DNA from: an uncultured Anaerolineales bacterium
GTDB taxonomy: Bacteria > Chloroflexota > Anaerolineae > Anaerolineales > Villigracilaceae
Assembly: GCA_937928015.1 (NCBI GenBank)
Contig: CALFXA010000056.1
Span: forward strand, 1 to 25,169
Direction of reading: 5' to 3'
Length of the DNA stretch: 25,169 nt
In this document: positions 14,841 through 21,840 of the stretch, in pieces
Layout: each line of letters starts with the position of its first letter
How positions within the stretch are numbered: the stretch's first letter is position 1
Notes under the pieces: model-generated
What the model saw: only the letters and a program-made list of their open reading frames with translations
Told to the model about the DNA's origin: nothing
Databases searched by the model: none
Program-made: the position numbers and the translations under genes

Positions 14841-16260
14841 TGTGGGCCTCCTCGTTCTCGTCATTGGATTCTTCGGGAGCGGGCGGCTCGTCTTCGGCGG
14901 ATTCCGCTTCGACTTGCTCGGGCTCCTCTGGAGCCACGGCTGGTTCCGCTTCGACGACTTCTGCCTCCACGGGCGGCGGGACCTCCTCGACCGGCGGAGT
15001 CTCTTCTTCCACCTTCGGCGCCTCAGCCGGGGCGGCTTCTTCCACCGGAGCGGGAGGCGGCGCAGGCGGCTCTTCATGCTTCACCGCAGGCTTCGGCTTG
15101 CGGAAGCGATTGATCATCATGCGCGTGAAGTCCATCACCACCAGGAGACCCATCGAACCCAGCACACCGGGGATCATGAACTTATAGAACAGGTTGATGT
15201 AATACACGACCGGGTATTTGTCCGGCGACGGGATGTAATGCGACATCCAGGCGTCGGGGAAGTTGGCCGTCGCATCCGGGTGACAGGCCTGGCATTTCTT
15301 CAGTAAATTCTCACGCACGGCCAGACCCTTGGCGGGGTCATCAACGCGCATAATGTCGTGTGTGCCATGACAATCCGTACAGACCGGCTTATTGGTGGGC
15401 TGGTCGGGGAATTCCTTGCTGAAGATCTCTACCGTGGTGCCGTGGAAGTCGGCCACGTAAGTGCTGAGCACCTGCGTGGACAGGCCGTACTTCTTCATCA
15501 AGGTCTCGTCCGTGTGGCACTTGGCGCACAGGGACGGCACGCTGTTGCGGAAGTTGGCCGTCGTGGGGCTTTGAATGTTGTGCACTCCGTGACAGTCCAC
15601 GCAGGTCGGGACGTCCAGGTTACCTTCCTGGGTCAGCGCCGCACCGTGGACGCTTTGCGCGTACACGCCGTAGATGGCGTTATGGCACCTGGCGCAGGTG
15701 TTGGGGATTTCCAGACGCGCTTCGGGCAACAACTTGCCGGTCGCAGAATCGGTCATCGGTTTCTGCGTGTGCGGATTATGGCAGTCCGCGCAGACTGCGG
15801 CATTCTGGTTGCCAGCCGCCAGGGCTTTCTGATGGACGCTGTCCATCGCCAGGGCGGATTGGTCCGCGTGACATTCGGCGCAGGAGGCGGAGAAAGTCAA
15901 CGTGACCTCACGCAGCGACTGAACTTTGCGGTCGGGGTGCGGGAAACCAGTGATGTCGGTATGGCAGGAGATGCAGGCCACATCGTTGGTGCCGTGCACA
16001 CTGGCTCCAAAAGCCTCGGAGTCGATGGTCAGTTGCAGGGTCTCGCCGCTGTCCAACCCGACCTTCATGCCCGCCTGCGAGTGGCAGGATAGACACAGGC
16101 TGTTGTCCGCCGCCTGGGGATGAGGAACAGGCTGGTTGACGGAAACAGCCGCGGGGTCCACGGGATTGGGACCAGCGGAGGCCGACGACAGGGCGAATCC
16201 AAAACTGACGAGGCAGGCCACCAGGCCCGCCGCGAGAAGCAGGTTGCGGAGTCGCATCAC
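14833..16260 (-). CDS. Nonahaem c-type cytochrome with C-terminal membrane anchor and long acidic tail
   Basis: 475 residues: signal peptide (1-29), then nine CxxCH motifs with first cysteines at 56, 96, 127, 157, 189, 220, 245, 294 and 323. A transmembrane helix lies at about 357-378. A cytoplasmic tail of some 90 residues (386-475) is almost entirely Glu, Pro, Ala and Val. The haem-bearing part is periplasmic-side and paralogous to the 370-residue protein encoded two genes upstream: same motif order, same GNQNAxVCxDCH, QSVHGAAL, CxxCHGVHNIQ, and similar pre-anchor segment. The tail has no counterpart there. Its start overlaps the cytochrome b stop by ATGA. It probably receives electrons from, or passes them to, the cytochrome b subunit. 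Terminal partner unknown. Confidence 0.88.
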   Translation of the reverse strand: MMRLRNLLLAAGLVACLVSFGFALSSASAGPNPVDPAAVSVNQPVPHPQAADNSLCLSCHSQAGMKVGLDSGETLQLTIDSEAFGASVHGTNDVACISCHTDITGFPHPDRKVQSLREVTLTFSASCAECHADQSALAMDSVHQKALAAGNQNAAVCADCHNPHTQKPMTDSATGKLLPEARLEIPNTCARCHNAIYGVYAQSVHGAALTQEGNLDVPTCVDCHGVHNIQSPTTANFRNSVPSLCAKCHTDETLMKKYGLSTQVLSTYVADFHGTTVEIFSKEFPDQPTNKPVCTDCHGTHDIMRVDDPAKGLAVRENLLKKCQACHPDATANFPDAWMSHYIPSPDKYPVVYYINLFYKFMIPGVLGSMGLLVVMDFTRMMINRFRKPKPAVKHEEPPAPPPAPVEEAAPAEAPKVEEETPPVEEVPPPVEAEVVEAEPAVAPEEPEQVEAESAEDEPPAPEESNDENEEAHND

Positions 16261-16967
16261 TTCTTCTCTCCTGACTGGCCGACGAGACGCTCGTACTCCT
16301 TCTCGTGATAGGTGCGCATCTCGTCTTCGCTGAGTCGGCCCGTGAACATGCTCAGGTTCAGGCGTTCGATGTGAACGTGATAGATGTGCCAGATGAGGAT
16401 GAAGATCGCCAGCACGACCGACTCGGTGCTGTGAGCCAATTTCGCGGCGGGCACCACCCCACCCGGCAGGAAGCTCGTGGCCTGGATGGGGAACCAGATG
16501 ATCAATCCACTGATGCCCATGATGGCCACACTGAAGAAGACCACCCAGTAGGTGACCTTCTGCTCGAAGTTATAACGGCCGAACTTCGGTTTATCCTTGC
16601 GCAGGAAGAGCAAGTACTGGATCATGTGCCCGGCGTCGCGCAGGTCTTGCATGGTGGGCAGCAGGTCGCCCGGCAGGCTACGGCGGCTCATCAACACCAG
16701 GATCCGTCCCAGGTGGTAGAGCACCACCAGGCTGAGGAGGATGGCCGCGGCATGATGAATGTTTTGAATTAGGTAGACCTGGTCTGGCGTGGCAAGCAAA
16801 TCCTGGCTGATGGAAAACTCGCGGTATTTTTGGGGGAGGCCAGTCAACAACAAAACCAGGATGCTCAGGAACAGGAGGGCATGCTCCCAACGCTGACCGA
16901 GCGTAAAGCGCAGGAAGGTCCGTTCCTGCCGGGCAAGCGGGGTGGATTTGGCTTGTGTTCCGCTCAT
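16257..16967 (-). CDS. Membrane cytochrome b (di-haem, b561/formate dehydrogenase gamma-like)
   Basis: 236 residues, four transmembrane helices. Candidate haem b ligands are H29 (helix 1, RWEHALLFLSILVLLLTGLP), H71/H72 and H85 (helix 2), H179 and H194/H197 (helix 4, IWHIYHVHIERLNLSMFTG). The helix 1 ending TGLPQKY and the last signature are shared with the b domain of the fusion protein at 13590-14840, showing duplication. ATG 16967 is chosen over an in-frame ATG at 17039: GAGGAGAAA precedes it and it overlaps the upstream cytochrome stop by ATGA. Such subunits anchor multihaem cytochromes or dehydrogenases and exchange electrons with menaquinone. Compare the b-plus-multihaem-c quinol oxidoreductases (CbcBA, CbcL) of Geobacter. 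The specific analogy is inference. Confidence 0.87.
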   Translation of the reverse strand: MSGTQAKSTPLARQERTFLRFTLGQRWEHALLFLSILVLLLTGLPQKYREFSISQDLLATPDQVYLIQNIHHAAAILLSLVVLYHLGRILVLMSRRSLPGDLLPTMQDLRDAGHMIQYLLFLRKDKPKFGRYNFEQKVTYWVVFFSVAIMGISGLIIWFPIQATSFLPGGVVPAAKLAHSTESVVLAIFILIWHIYHVHIERLNLSMFTGRLSEDEMRTYHEKEYERLVGQSGEKK

Positions 16968-18076
16968 GGCCGGTTTCTCCTCACGCGATCGACAGTGTTT
17001 CGAATAATTTGCAGGACAACGTAGATGACGCATACCCATAAAACGAACGGGGTAAAGGAACCATAAAACTTATCCACGTAAAAGAGGAAAGGCGTGCGCT
17101 CCAGGCTGATCGGGTTGTGACCGGTCCAGGCGTCGGTCCAGTTGGGACCCGCACTCGGGTGACACTGGCGGCACGTGTTCAGCAGGTTCTTCGGATTTAC
17201 CATTGAGGACGGGTCGCCCGTCGAACGGATGTCGTGGATGCCGTGACAGTCCGAACAGACCGCGCTGTCGTGCCAGATGGTGGGCCAGCGCGCCTTGTAG
17301 ACAGAAACGTCCACGCCATGCCAGGAACGTTTATAGATGTCATATACATCTGAGGACAGGCCGTACTTGTCCATCAATTCCTTGTTCGCATGGCAGCCTG
17401 CACACAGTTCAGGCTCAGCCACGCGGAACTGGCTCGTGCGCGGATCCTGGATATTATGTACACCGTGACAGGTGGTGCAGACCGGCACATCGGGATTCTC
17501 ATCATTCATCAACGCCGCGCCGTGCACGCTTTGCTTATAGGTTTCCACGATCTGGCTGTGGCACTGTCCGCAGGTCTCCGAGATCAGTGAGCGCGGCTCG
17601 TCGGGCGGGCGGATGTCGTGTGCGCCGTGGCAATCCGTGCAGACGGGCGCATTCTGGTTCCCCGCCGCCGCAGCCTGGGCGTGCATGCTATCCTGGGTCT
17701 TCTGATAATTCGAAGAGTGACACTTCTCACAGGTCTGATAATAAGAAAGCGAAAGTTCCCGCTTCGTCTGGAATTTGATCGCCGGGTGCGGGTACTCGGA
17801 AATATCGTTATGGCAGGCTTCGCACTCGATGCCAACGGCGCTGTGAACGGAATGACGCAGGTCATCCTCGGCAACATAAAGCGAAAGCGTCTCACCACTG
17901 GGAAGCGTGGTGCTCAATGTGGGATCGCCGTGGCAGGTCAGACAATACTTCACCGTCTCCTGCCCGGTCGGTTTTGCGCTGGCGGGCGACACCACAAATA
18001 AAAGACTGATCACCACGGCGGTTACGCCGGCGGCGATCAACCAAAAGACCTGCCGATGAAAGGTACGCGGTGTCAT
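16964..18076 (-). CDS. Nonahaem c-type cytochrome with C-terminal membrane anchor
   Basis: 370 residues. N-terminal signal sequence (about 1-34, ending SPASA), nine CxxCH motifs with first cysteines at 45, 85, 116, 146, 169, 200, 225, 274 and 302, then a transmembrane helix at about 341-360 and a short basic tail (VDRVRRNRP). Many extra histidines (HSVH, SMHAQ, QSVHG, SWHG) can serve as distal ligands, as in NapC/cytochrome c3-like and hydroxylamine oxidoreductase-type multihaem folds. It faces the periplasm, anchored next to the cytochrome b encoded immediately downstream (ATGA overlap). It starts three bases after the stop of the small membrane protein gene, so the order small protein, c9, b, c9, b-c is one tightly packed operon. 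Confidence 0.9.
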   Translation of the reverse strand: MTPRTFHRQVFWLIAAGVTAVVISLLFVVSPASAKPTGQETVKYCLTCHGDPTLSTTLPSGETLSLYVAEDDLRHSVHSAVGIECEACHNDISEYPHPAIKFQTKRELSLSYYQTCEKCHSSNYQKTQDSMHAQAAAAGNQNAPVCTDCHGAHDIRPPDEPRSLISETCGQCHSQIVETYKQSVHGAALMNDENPDVPVCTTCHGVHNIQDPRTSQFRVAEPELCAGCHANKELMDKYGLSSDVYDIYKRSWHGVDVSVYKARWPTIWHDSAVCSDCHGIHDIRSTGDPSSMVNPKNLLNTCRQCHPSAGPNWTDAWTGHNPISLERTPFLFYVDKFYGSFTPFVLWVCVIYVVLQIIRNTVDRVRRNRP

Positions 18077-18079
18077 GGG

Positions 18080-18325
18080 CTACGACTCCTTGTTTTTTTC
18101 GACAGTGGACTCCCCGCCCTGGACCTCGGGACGAGTCGCCGCTATTTCATTCTGGGCCGCGCCCCCATTCTCCTCACGGTCATCGGGCGGCTCGGGCGCT
18201 TCGGGCGCCACCAGCCCCATCTTACGGAGCAGGTAGGAGACCCCGAACAGAACCGCAAGCGGGACAACGCAGCGCAGGATGAACAGCAAGGCCACAAAGA
18301 TCGGGTTGGCAGTTGTGTCATTCAT
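18080..18325 (-). CDS. Small single-helix membrane protein, first gene of the b/c operon
   Basis: 81 residues: a single transmembrane helix (about 8-34, NPIFVALLFILRCVVPLAVLF region) followed by a cytoplasmic or periplasmic tail rich in Pro, Glu and Gly. I do not recognise a family. GGAGGG sits six bases before the ATG at 18325, better placed than for the in-frame ATG at 18355. Its position three bases before the nonahaem gene indicates co-transcription, and it may be an assembly or structural subunit of the b/c complex. The single cysteine within the helix has no obvious haem or metal partner. Confidence 0.7.
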   Translation of the reverse strand: MNDTTANPIFVALLFILRCVVPLAVLFGVSYLLRKMGLVAPEAPEPPDDREENGGAAQNEIAATRPEVQGGESTVEKNKES

Positions 18326-18420
18326 GGCGTTTCCCTCCACGGCAAGGCTTTCCAAAAGCTTGCAGCGTATTTGGCAGGCATTGCGTCTCCAGAATATGAG
18401 TGTGGGATTAAGTAATGGAT

Positions 18421-18426
18421 AGTATA
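18421..18426 (-). promoter_or_regulatory. Candidate -10 box of the b/c operon
   Basis: Minus-strand TATACT with no good -35 hexamer. The predicted start near 18414 puts the Crp/Fnr-like palindrome at 18450-18465 about 43 bp upstream, close to the class II activator position. Confidence 0.4.
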
Positions 18427-18449
18427 ACCCAAACCTGTCACATGAGAAT

Positions 18450-18465
18450 ATTGACAGATGTCACT
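18450..18465. promoter_or_regulatory. Crp/Fnr-like palindrome upstream of the b/c operon
   Basis: ATTGA-CAGATG-TCACT: TGA-N6-TCA core with 7 of 10 arm bases fitting TGTGA-N6-TCACA. Further TGTCA/TGACA copies cluster around it (18436-18471), so more than one dimer could bind. Weakest of the four sites in the island. Confidence 0.4.
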
Positions 18466-18472
18466 TTGTCAG

Positions 18473-18509
18473 TAAAAAAGAAAGGGCGGGTCTTTCAGAC
18501 CCGCCCTTT
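18473..18509 (-). terminator. Terminator of the octahaem-FeS-NrfD operon
   Basis: Perfect 13-bp GC-rich stem (18481-18493 with 18497-18509), 3-nt loop, followed on the minus strand by TTTCTTTTTT. It separates this unit from the b/c operon. Confidence 0.9.
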
Positions 18510-18529
18510 CCATAGGAACATTTGAAAGG

Positions 18530-19756
18530 CTAATGTTCCCGGTGATTGAACAACGGCAGGAACCGCGCACCCAGTGTCAACACGGTCAGGGCGTAACCGA
18601 CCACTAGGATGGCTACTCCCCATTCCACCGGCGCAGGGAAATAAGTTCCGATCGGCAGTTGGAAGGAAGTGCCCGGCGTATAAGACAGGGGTACGAACAG
18701 GCCGCCAACGGTCACATTCCAGCGGTGGATGATGATGCCGGCCATCGCCGAGAGTCCGCCCAGCACGGCTGCCGCCGGGTTGCGGTTGAAACGTGGCACG
18801 AGGAACAAGACGGCGGGGACGATGATCCCCAACAGCACCTCCCCCACCCAGAAGCTGAAACTGTATGGGGTCTGCTGTTGCAGGAGCGCAAATGCGGAAC
18901 TGACGCCGGGCGTGCGGCCGTAATAAGTCACGGCAGCCATGTCCCAGAATTTGATGTAGCCGTAGGCCAGCAGTCCCACGCCGCTGAAACGGGCGATCAA
19001 CTGCAACACATCATGCGGCACCGTGCGCTTGCGCGTGATCCATTCCATCACATAGGCCACCGAGACGGTGACTGCCGGTCCGGCAGCGATGGCGGAAAGC
19101 ACGAACATGATCGGCATGCTCGGTTTGAACCAGATCGGGCGGGACTTGACGATGCCGTACGTGGCGCCCAACGAGGATTGATGCAACAGGGAGATCACGA
19201 GACCCAGCACCGCCAGGAAGGGAGTCAACTTGTGGAGGAAATGCCCAAACTTACGCAGGGCAGGCCAACGGTCGAAAAGTTTGGTCTCCACGATCACTGG
19301 CGCAAACTCGGTCACCAGGATCATCAGGTAGACCGTGATGCACATGGTCACTTCCCACAGCACCGAGTGCACGTTCCAGAACACCCAGGGATGCCAGAAG
19401 CGGTCCGGGCGGCCGATGTCCACTAACAGCATCAGCATCGCGGAGGTGTATCCCGCAAAACCGACCAGCACCGCCAGGCGGATGATCGGCTGGAGGCGTT
19501 TGATGCCGAAGATATACACGATGGCCGAGAGCGTGAACGCGCCCGCACCCAGGGCGATGGACGAGAGGTCCACCGTGATCCACAGGCCCCACGGCACAGA
19601 GTCGGTCAGGTTCGTAATGACCAGGCCGTGAATGAACACCTGAATGGCGGAATATACTCCGATCAGGAGCAACACGGCCAGGAAACCCAGCCAAACCAGA
19701 AAGACCGGGCTGAAAGGTAATTGAAAGGACTTGCGAGGCAGCGTGGTGCTGGTCAT
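18530..19756 (-). CDS. NrfD/HmcC-type integral membrane quinone-interacting subunit
   Basis: 408 residues, mostly hydrophobic, with about ten helices. NrfD-family signatures: SVPWGLWITVDLSSIALGAGAF (53-74), LVDIGRPDRFWHPWVF (111-126), and LLHQSSLGATYG (190-201), the region around the quinone site. Members such as PsrC, ActC and HmcC carry no cofactor and hand electrons between menaquinol and a partner iron-sulfur protein, some while moving protons. Here the partner gene ends only one base upstream. AAGGAGGG overlapping the end of that gene supports the ATG at 19756, and a longer reading from 19843 is rejected because the extra 29 residues are the iron-sulfur gene in another frame. No molybdopterin catalytic subunit is adjacent, unlike Psr or alternative complex III. 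Confidence 0.88.
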   Translation of the reverse strand: MTSTTLPRKSFQLPFSPVFLVWLGFLAVLLLIGVYSAIQVFIHGLVITNLTDSVPWGLWITVDLSSIALGAGAFTLSAIVYIFGIKRLQPIIRLAVLVGFAGYTSAMLMLLVDIGRPDRFWHPWVFWNVHSVLWEVTMCITVYLMILVTEFAPVIVETKLFDRWPALRKFGHFLHKLTPFLAVLGLVISLLHQSSLGATYGIVKSRPIWFKPSMPIMFVLSAIAAGPAVTVSVAYVMEWITRKRTVPHDVLQLIARFSGVGLLAYGYIKFWDMAAVTYYGRTPGVSSAFALLQQQTPYSFSFWVGEVLLGIIVPAVLFLVPRFNRNPAAAVLGGLSAMAGIIIHRWNVTVGGLFVPLSYTPGTSFQLPIGTYFPAPVEWGVAILVVGYALTVLTLGARFLPLFNHREH

Positions 19757-19757
19757 T

Positions 19758-20597
19758 TTACAAACCCTCCTTGGGCGGGATGTAGTACACGCTGGCTTCC
19801 GTCCCCAGGTCTTCGCGCAGGCGGAAAGTGGGATTGGAGGCAATCACCTGGGAAACCCTGCTGTTCGGGTCCTTGAGATTGCCGAAGGTGCGCGCACCGA
19901 CCGGGCAGATATCGACACAAGCCGGGGTAGCCTCACGATCTTGGCCGGGCACCAGGCCCTTGGCCAGACCCGCATCGATGCGCTGCTTGCAGAAGGTGCA
20001 TTTCTCGATCACACCTCGCGGACGGCGTTCGACTTCGGGCTCGCCCCAGGCTGGGACGTAGGGATTCTCATCGGTGCGATCTTCCCAATTGAACTGGCGT
20101 GCATCGTACGGGCACGCCACCTGGCAATACCGGCAACCGATGCAGCGGTCATAGTCCATGACCACCAGACCATCCTCGCGATGATAGGTCGCCTTGACGG
20201 GGCAAACCTCCACACAGGGAGCGTTCTGGCAATGCAGACACGGGCGGGAGAGGAAGAAGGTGTGGCCCGCCGAATTCTTTTCCTGGATGACCACGTTCCA
20301 CGGATCAGTAGAAAGCACGTCATTGGTGGCCGTGCAAGCGCGCATGCAGTATTCACACCCGATGCACAGGTCCAGGTTGATGGCCATGCCCCAGTGATAC
20401 TGACCCGTCTCCGCGCCGTGACCGCCCGTGGTCTCGCCTTCCAATTGTTGTTGCTTCAATTGCCCGAAGGGCGAGAGCGGACCCGTGGTAAGCAGCGGCG
20501 CCGCGACAATCGAGCCGACCGTCGCAACCGCCAGCTTGACCACATCACTGCGAGTCAGCTTGACGACGACCTTTTTCTTAACTGTCTTTTTCGCCAT
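19758..20597 (-). CDS. Ferredoxin-like iron-sulfur protein with four [4Fe-4S] clusters (NrfC/DmsB family)
   Basis: 279 residues. Sixteen cysteines form four cluster motifs: C78-C81-C84-C88, C120-C123-C128-C132, C152-C155-C158-C162, and C200-C203-C227-C231. This is the standard electron-wire subunit that partners NrfD-type membrane proteins. The N-terminus has a very basic start, then LTRSDVVKLAV and a hydrophobic stretch ending APLL. It looks like a Tat leader (SRRxFLK) whose second arginine is replaced, so export by Tat is uncertain. Its first 20 bases overlap the octahaem gene, and the only ribosome-site candidate (GAGGA) is unusually close to the ATG, suggesting coupled translation. It probably shuttles electrons between the NrfD subunit and the octahaem cytochrome. 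Confidence 0.92.
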   Translation of the reverse strand: MAKKTVKKKVVVKLTRSDVVKLAVATVGSIVAAPLLTTGPLSPFGQLKQQQLEGETTGGHGAETGQYHWGMAINLDLCIGCEYCMRACTATNDVLSTDPWNVVIQEKNSAGHTFFLSRPCLHCQNAPCVEVCPVKATYHREDGLVVMDYDRCIGCRYCQVACPYDARQFNWEDRTDENPYVPAWGEPEVERRPRGVIEKCTFCKQRIDAGLAKGLVPGQDREATPACVDICPVGARTFGNLKDPNSRVSQVIASNPTFRLREDLGTEASVYYIPPKEGL

Positions 20598-21594
20598 CTT
20601 CCTCGACCTCCACGAACTGGATGCGGCGGCTGACGACCCAGGCGGCCACTCCGCCCACGATCAGCCCGACGATGGCGCCCTGCATCAGGCCCGTGTACAA
20701 ACGGACCGTGCTCTGAGCCTCAAGACTCTGGATCTTCTGCTCCTGCTCCTGGACCTGTTTCTCCAGGTCGCCCGTGCTGGGAGCGTCGCCGGCCGTCTGT
20801 CCGCTCAACTGCAGGATGGTGTCACGAGTGTGGACCGTGTCCTTGTGGCAGTTGATACAGGCGTCCGAGCCAACCGAAAAGGTGTGACCGGTGGCAAATA
20901 GGCCGCCCGTCGACGTGGTGTGCGAGGCGGTTGCCATGTGACAATCGCTGCATTGCAGGCCGGCGTTGGCATGTGTCCCGTGAGTAAAGGAAGAGCCTGT
21001 ATCCTTGTGGCAATTGGTGCACAAGTCAGTAATCGTATCGGCGCGCGGAGCCTGCGAGTGGGGGTTGTGACAAGACTCGCAGTTGATGCCCACCTGACCA
21101 TGACGGCTGGCCTGCCATTCATCCGTGGTGGTCTTGTGGCAACGGGCGCACAGGGTGTAATCCGGGGTAACCGGCATGGGATTCTTCGGATGATCCACCT
21201 GCATCGGACCGTGGCAGGATTCGCAGGTCACGCCTTCTTCAGAATACTTGCCGGTGGCGGGGTCGAAGCCGGTGGTGTGACATTCCAGGCAGGCATCGGC
21301 CGAACCCTGCTTGGTCCAATCCTCCTGGAAGACCGGGGACGAGAACGCCTGCGAATGGCGGGTACCCATCCACGTATCGTGAATGTCCTTGTGGCAGCCG
21401 GAGCAAGTGGAGGAGCCGACGTAACTGGGAACCGCCGTGGGGGCGGCTGTTGGGGTGGCCGTGGCCTCTTGCACAGAAGGAGCGGCTGCAACGGGCTGGG
21501 TCAGGCTAATTGCCACACCCAGCGTCAGGCAGAACGCAAAAACTGCGGCAAAGGTCATCCAGGCCGTTTTTCCGAGGTTGAGCTTTATTTTCAT
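20578..21594 (-). CDS. Octahaem c-type cytochrome with coiled coil and C-terminal membrane anchor
   Basis: 338 residues: signal peptide (about 1-38, PVAAAP), a short Pro/Thr linker, then eight CxxCH motifs with first cysteines at 64, 102, 124, 149, 172, 192, 215 and 246. A predicted coiled coil (GDLEKQVQEQEQKIQSLEAQ, 275-294), a transmembrane helix (about 303-322) and a short acidic cytoplasmic tail follow. The early YVGSSTCSGCHKDIHDTW and TGFDPATG sequences resemble the cytochrome c554/c3 and octahaem families seen in nitrogen and metal respiration, but the order does not identify a catalytic haem (all motifs are CxxCH, none CxxCK). First gene of the NrfCD-like unit; likely the periplasmic electron partner of the FeS protein. 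Confidence 0.9.
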   Translation of the reverse strand: MKIKLNLGKTAWMTFAAVFAFCLTLGVAISLTQPVAAAPSVQEATATPTAAPTAVPSYVGSSTCSGCHKDIHDTWMGTRHSQAFSSPVFQEDWTKQGSADACLECHTTGFDPATGKYSEEGVTCESCHGPMQVDHPKNPMPVTPDYTLCARCHKTTTDEWQASRHGQVGINCESCHNPHSQAPRADTITDLCTNCHKDTGSSFTHGTHANAGLQCSDCHMATASHTTSTGGLFATGHTFSVGSDACINCHKDTVHTRDTILQLSGQTAGDAPSTGDLEKQVQEQEQKIQSLEAQSTVRLYTGLMQGAIVGLIVGGVAAWVVSRRIQFVEVEEDGEKDS

Positions 21595-21616
21595 TGTGGT
21601 TGCAATCTCCCGTTGG

Positions 21617-21628
21617 GTAAGATCTTAC
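21617..21628. promoter_or_regulatory. 12-bp perfect palindrome in the octahaem gene leader
   Basis: GTAAGATCTTAC. It contains a minus-strand TAAGAT (21622-21627) that could be the -10 box, so this may be an operator over the promoter or a chance restriction-site-like palindrome. Confidence 0.3.
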
Positions 21629-21663
21629 ACTGTGTGTACATAAAATTGGGGCGAACAGCACAA

Positions 21664-21679
21664 TGTGTCTTTTGTCACA
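21664..21679. promoter_or_regulatory. Crp/Fnr-like palindrome upstream of the octahaem-FeS-NrfD operon
   Basis: TGTGT-CTTTTG-TCACA, 9 of 10 arm bases fitting TGTGA-N6-TCACA, centred about 78 bp before the start codon. It is nearly the same sequence as 24271-24286 (14 of 16 positions). Confidence 0.55.
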
Positions 21680-21738
21680 ATTGGTTGTTAATCCTATTCT
21701 AATTTATTGCCGCTGTTTGGAAAGTGTTGAACATCACA

Positions 21739-21753
21739 AAATCAATATGATTT
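21739..21753. repeat. 15-bp AT-rich palindrome
   Basis: AAATCA-ATA-TGATTT between the decahaem terminator and the octahaem promoter region. Possible operator; no family assigned. Confidence 0.3.
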
Positions 21754-21783
21754 ACATTAAAGTCATCACCCCCGCTTATGAAT

Positions 21784-21821
21784 AAAAATTAGCGGACACC
21801 TTTCGGCATCCGCTAATTTTT
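21784..21821 (-). terminator. Terminator of the decahaem lipoprotein gene
   Basis: Perfect 13-bp stem (21784-21796 with 21809-21821), 12-nt loop, T5/A5 flanks. It starts 20 nt after the stop codon and isolates this gene from the next operon. Confidence 0.88.
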
Positions 21822-21840
21822 CGATCATATTCGGCCGGGT

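Noticed and set aside
14841..15077. 79-residue Arg/Pro/Lys-rich N-terminal extension of the cytochrome b-c fusion
   Set aside because: It is the Glu/Pro tail coding region of the upstream gene read in a shifted frame; the ribosome site GAGGAGG precedes ATG 14840.
13575..15113. 512-residue open frame on the plus strand
   Set aside because: Antisense of the cytochrome b-c fusion and the acidic tail of the nonahaem gene; product is Arg/Gly/His-rich without domain.
19758..19843. Longer start for the NrfD-type protein
   Set aside because: Overlaps the FeS gene in another frame; a proper ribosome site precedes ATG 19756.
18530..20597. Assignment as alternative complex III or polysulfide/DMSO reductase
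   Set aside because: No molybdopterin-type or ActB-like subunit, no ActD/E/F genes in view; only the FeS-NrfD part is shared.
20578..21594. Assignment as nitrite reductase NrfA or octahaem tetrathionate/nitrite reductase
   Set aside because: All eight motifs are CxxCH with no CxxCK or other unusual catalytic haem motif, and haem spacing does not support it.
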